Assembly: GCA_026985755.1 (NCBI GenBank)
Contig: JALSPX010000254.1
Coordinates: 1 to 7,333, forward strand
DNA length: 7,333 bases
Origin: Sulfurovum sp.
GTDB taxonomy: Bacteria; Campylobacterota; Campylobacteria; Campylobacterales; Sulfurovaceae
Direction: 5' to 3'
Position numbers and translations under genes: made by a program
Notes under the pieces: generated by a model
Databases searched by the model: none
The model's input: the letters and a program-made list of their open reading frames with translations, nothing else
What the model was told of the DNA's origin: nothing
Shown here: in pieces, positions 5,822 through 7,333 of the stretch
Layout of the letters: each line of letters opens with the position of its first letter
Position numbering within the stretch: position 1 is the first letter of the stretch

Positions 5822-5960
5822 AGAATTAAGAATGAGAAATGAGGAATTATGGTATGCTTTCTTACAGAAGCTTTTATTAGGAAATAAAACAATGACTTCA
5901 TTTAATTATAATGCTACTATAGAGTCAATATTCTTCACTCTTCACTCTTCACTCTTCATT
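5816..5960. repeat. Repeat-filled ubiX-coaD spacer with 11-bp terminal inverted repeats
   Basis: GAGTGAAGAAT (5816-5826) is the exact reverse complement of ATTCTTCACTC (5930-5940). The left side continues as a purine-rich run of related units (TTAAGAATGAGAAATGAGGAATT). The right side is a pyrimidine-rich tandem of the 7-mer CTTCACT: three exact copies (5933-5953) and one CTTCATT (5954-5960). The left repeat includes the ubiX stop codon (TGA, 5819-5821). The middle (about 5850-5929) is AT-rich with no ORF or transposase. It may be a small non-coding repeat element that spread in the genome, or locally expanded repeats. Confidence 0.6.
5901..5920 (+). promoter_or_regulatory. Possible promoter for coaD-tmk
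   Basis: Two overlapping -10 candidates occur: TATAAT at 5907-5912, and TGCTACTAT at 5912-5920 (extended -10 with hexamer TACTAT), after a modestly T-rich stretch. Either would start transcription just before the CTTCACT tandem and could serve coaD-tmk independently of ubiX. Because the spacer is AT-rich, a chance match is likely enough to keep confidence low. Confidence 0.35.
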
Positions 5961-5961
5961 A

Positions 5962-5980
5962 AAAAATCTAAAGGATTTTT
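5962..5980 (+). promoter_or_regulatory. Small hairpin at the coaD ribosome binding site
   Basis: AAAAATC (5962-5968) pairs with GATTTTT (5974-5980) around the 5-base loop TAAAG. The Shine-Dalgarno AAGGA (5971-5975) sits across loop and stem, 5 bases before the ATG at 5981. The stem is 7 pairs with one G-C, so it is marginally stable and may not form in the cell. Confidence 0.35.
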
Positions 5981-6457
5981 ATGAAACGTGCAATCTATCC
6001 AGGTACTTTTGACCCTGTAACCGTAGGACATATAGACATTATGAAACGTGCATGCTCTATGTTTGATGAAATCACTATAGCAGTGGCGAAAAGTGCATCG
6101 AAAAAACCTATGTTTAGCCATGAACAACGTATCGCTATGCTAGAAGCTGTCACTAAAGAGTTTCCTAAAATCAAAGTTGTTGGGTTCGAGGGCTTACTTG
6201 TAGACCTTTCAGATAAACTTGATGCCAACATCATTATACGTGGGCTTAGAGCGGTGAGTGACTTTGAATATGAGTTGCAGATGGGTTATGCCAATGCTTC
6301 GCTCAAACCAAGCATAGAAACTATCTTCCTTATGCCTAGTCTTGAATATGGCTTTGTGAGTTCTTCCGTGGTACGTTCCATCTTGCCTTTTGATGGTAAA
6401 GTAGACCATCTACTGCACCCCACAGTACTTAAAATGATACAAGCGTATAGAAAATAA
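5981..6457 (+). CDS. coaD: Phosphopantetheine adenylyltransferase
   Basis: This 158-residue protein has the normal CoaD length (about 157-165). It carries YPGTFDPVTVGH (6-17), with T9 and the nucleotidyltransferase H17 (T/HxGH motif), K41-K42 in the loop after strand 2, IIRGLRAVSDFEYE (85-98) with R87 and R90, and the second nucleotide motif VSSSVVR (126-132; ISSTxVR in most relatives). It transfers AMP from ATP to 4'-phosphopantetheine, giving dephospho-CoA, the second-last step of coenzyme A synthesis in the cytoplasm. AAGGA is 5 bases from the ATG. The repeated MKRA at residues 21-24 is not an alternative start, since the catalytic motif lies before it. The stop TAA overlaps the tmk ATG by one base (TAATG), so the two are translationally coupled. 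Confidence 0.96.
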   Translation: MKRAIYPGTFDPVTVGHIDIMKRACSMFDEITIAVAKSASKKPMFSHEQRIAMLEAVTKEFPKIKVVGFEGLLVDLSDKLDANIIIRGLRAVSDFEYELQMGYANASLKPSIETIFLMPSLEYGFVSSSVVRSILPFDGKVDHLLHPTVLKMIQAYRK

Positions 6458-7032
6458 TGTATATACTCTTTGAAGGCATCGACACCTGTGGGAAAAGTAC
6501 ACAGATAGAGCTACTGGCACAAAAGTTTAAAGATATTGTCGTAACGAAAGAGCCAGGAGGCACAGCCTTTGGTGTGAAAGCCAGAGAGATACTTCTCTCT
6601 GATTCCTTGTCATCCAAACGTGCAGAGCTTCTACTTTTTCTTGCTGACCGTGCTGAGCACTATGAAGAGGTCATCAAACCAAACAAAGAGAAAACCGTCA
6701 TCTCTGACCGTGGATTTCTCTCTGGTATAGGCTATGCACTTGCCAATGGTGACTTTGATTTTGATGTACTGCTGACACTCAACAAGTTTGCACTCTCCAA
6801 TCACTTCCCTGACAAAATCATCCTTTTTCTAACCAACATGGAAACACTCACACAAAGAACTTCTGAGAAAGAGCTCGATGGTATAGAACTTCGTGGACTT
6901 GAGTACCTCATAAATGTACAAAATAAAATGCATGAGCGTTTGCAAAAACTAGGCATAGATTACCTAGAAATAGATGCGACTGATAGTATCGAGAATATTC
7001 ATCAAAAGATAGTCAGCTATTTAGAGCTATAA
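6457..7032 (+). CDS. tmk: Thymidylate kinase (dTMP kinase)
   Basis: This 191-residue P-loop kinase is close in length and sequence style to the short Helicobacter pylori enzyme. Motifs are FEGIDTCGKSTQ (5-16, P-loop), KEPGG (31-35), LADRAEH (62-68), the DR motif as DRG (84-86), and a short lid TSEKELDGIELRGLEYL (135-151). It phosphorylates dTMP to dTDP with ATP, needed for DNA synthesis. The DR motif is normally followed by an aromatic residue or serine; here it is glycine. The P-loop has TC where many relatives have GA or GV. These changes look tolerable rather than disabling. It begins inside the coaD stop codon and has no Shine-Dalgarno of its own beyond AT-rich DNA, consistent with coupling. 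In relatives (from memory) hisS follows; here it does not. Confidence 0.95.
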   Translation: MYILFEGIDTCGKSTQIELLAQKFKDIVVTKEPGGTAFGVKAREILLSDSLSSKRAELLLFLADRAEHYEEVIKPNKEKTVISDRGFLSGIGYALANGDFDFDVLLTLNKFALSNHFPDKIILFLTNMETLTQRTSEKELDGIELRGLEYLINVQNKMHERLQKLGIDYLEIDATDSIENIHQKIVSYLEL

Positions 7033-7033
7033 T
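7028..7033 (+). promoter_or_regulatory. TATAAT box overlapping the tmk stop, possible promoter of the last ORF
   Basis: TATAAT at 7028-7033 includes the TAA stop of tmk (7030-7032). A start near 7040 would give a leader of about 19 bases containing AGGG (7048-7051). There is no TG one base before the hexamer and no recognisable -35, so this is tentative. Confidence 0.3.
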
Positions 7034-7058
7034 TTCATTAAAGTAACAGGGTACATGA

Positions 7059-7333
7059 ATGAGCAAAGAAAATATTAAAATTGTACAAAATATTTTAAAA
7101 TCTAAAAATAAATATAATCTCGCTATTAAACTTCAAGATTCGTACTATATATCAAGAATTACTGAGTCTATGGGAGAATGGGAAAACTGCATCCTTGACA
7201 TATTTGTGCATCCAAACTATTATTTAGAATTAAAATCAACAAGCGAATATCAAGAACTATTGGAAATCTTTCAAGGGTTATCAGATAGCAATACCTATAT
7301 TGACGGATTTGAATTTAAAATTAATACAAAAAT
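7059..7333 (+). CDS. Unrecognised AT-rich ORF, 3' end cut by window edge
   Basis: The frame stays open for 91 full codons from the ATG at 7059 to the window end. AGGG (7048-7051) lies 7 bases upstream. An ATG at 7055 is in another frame and stops after seven codons. The visible part starts MSKENIKIVQNILKSKNKYN and contains SRITESMGEWENC, FVHPNYYLELKSTSEYQELL and YIDGFEFKINTK. It has no signal peptide, membrane segment or known motif; it looks soluble, with an alternating helix/strand pattern and many Tyr, Lys and Asn. I do not recognise the family. Hand count gives about 26% G+C here against roughly 40% in sampled lines of tmk, and the codons favour A/T third bases. Together with its place after tmk, where relatives have hisS, this suggests an acquired accessory gene. 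It is not hisS, which would show class II synthetase motifs. Confidence 0.7.
   Translation, partial: MSKENIKIVQNILKSKNKYNLAIKLQDSYYISRITESMGEWENCILDIFVHPNYYLELKSTSEYQELLEIFQGLSDSNTYIDGFEFKINTK

Noticed and set aside
5933..5960. Short regular repeats as a CRISPR array
   Set aside because: Units are 7 bases with no spacers and no cas genes nearby.
5981..6052. 12-base direct repeat ATGAAACGTGCA at 5981 and 6041, suggesting a second coaD start
   Set aside because: The catalytic GTFDPVTVGH motif lies between the copies, so only the first start gives an active enzyme; the repeat is probably coincidence of MKRA codons.

Overview
The window reads as an AT-rich chromosomal segment of a Campylobacterota (Epsilonproteobacteria) species, probably close to the Sulfurovum/Sulfurimonas group. 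Three things support this. The block ubiX-coaD-tmk is, from memory, conserved in Helicobacter and Campylobacter. The promoters are T-rich tracts followed by extended -10 boxes (TGnTATAAT type) with no clear -35. The mix of a di-heme peroxidase, an NnrS protein and short periplasmic proteins also fits. This assignment is inference; no rRNA or other marker is present.

Layout. Positions 2-340 hold the 3' end of a di-heme cytochrome c peroxidase gene. A 99-base gap follows with two stem-loops; the second is an 18-bp inverted repeat that covers the Shine-Dalgarno sequence and touches the start codon of the next gene, an NnrS-family membrane protein (440-1627). A separate extended -10 promoter then drives a tight three-gene group: a secreted DUF2059-like protein (1680-2465), a Cof-type HAD phosphatase (2472-3293) and a secreted NlpC/P60 peptidase (3298-3975). 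Gaps in that group are 6 and 4 bases. A 144-base convergent gap contains what may be a decayed gene end.

On the minus strand lies an SppA-type membrane signal peptide peptidase (4120-5052) with its own promoter. A 247-base divergent region carries the sppA and ubiX promoters. On the plus strand come ubiX (flavin prenyltransferase), a 159-base spacer made of related purine-strand/pyrimidine-strand repeats, coaD, and tmk, which overlaps coaD by one base. The window ends inside an unrecognised, much more AT-rich ORF (from 7059) where, from memory, relatives have hisS.

Functionally, the left part suggests peroxide and nitric-oxide handling in the envelope, the middle part cell-wall and envelope maintenance, and the right part core cofactor and nucleotide synthesis (prenylated FMN, coenzyme A, dTTP). 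No tRNA, rRNA, insertion sequence, CRISPR array or phage gene was recognised. I do not see a complete new biological system. The observations most worth following are the SD-covering inverted repeat before nnrS, the repeat-filled ubiX-coaD spacer, and the AT-rich orphan after tmk.
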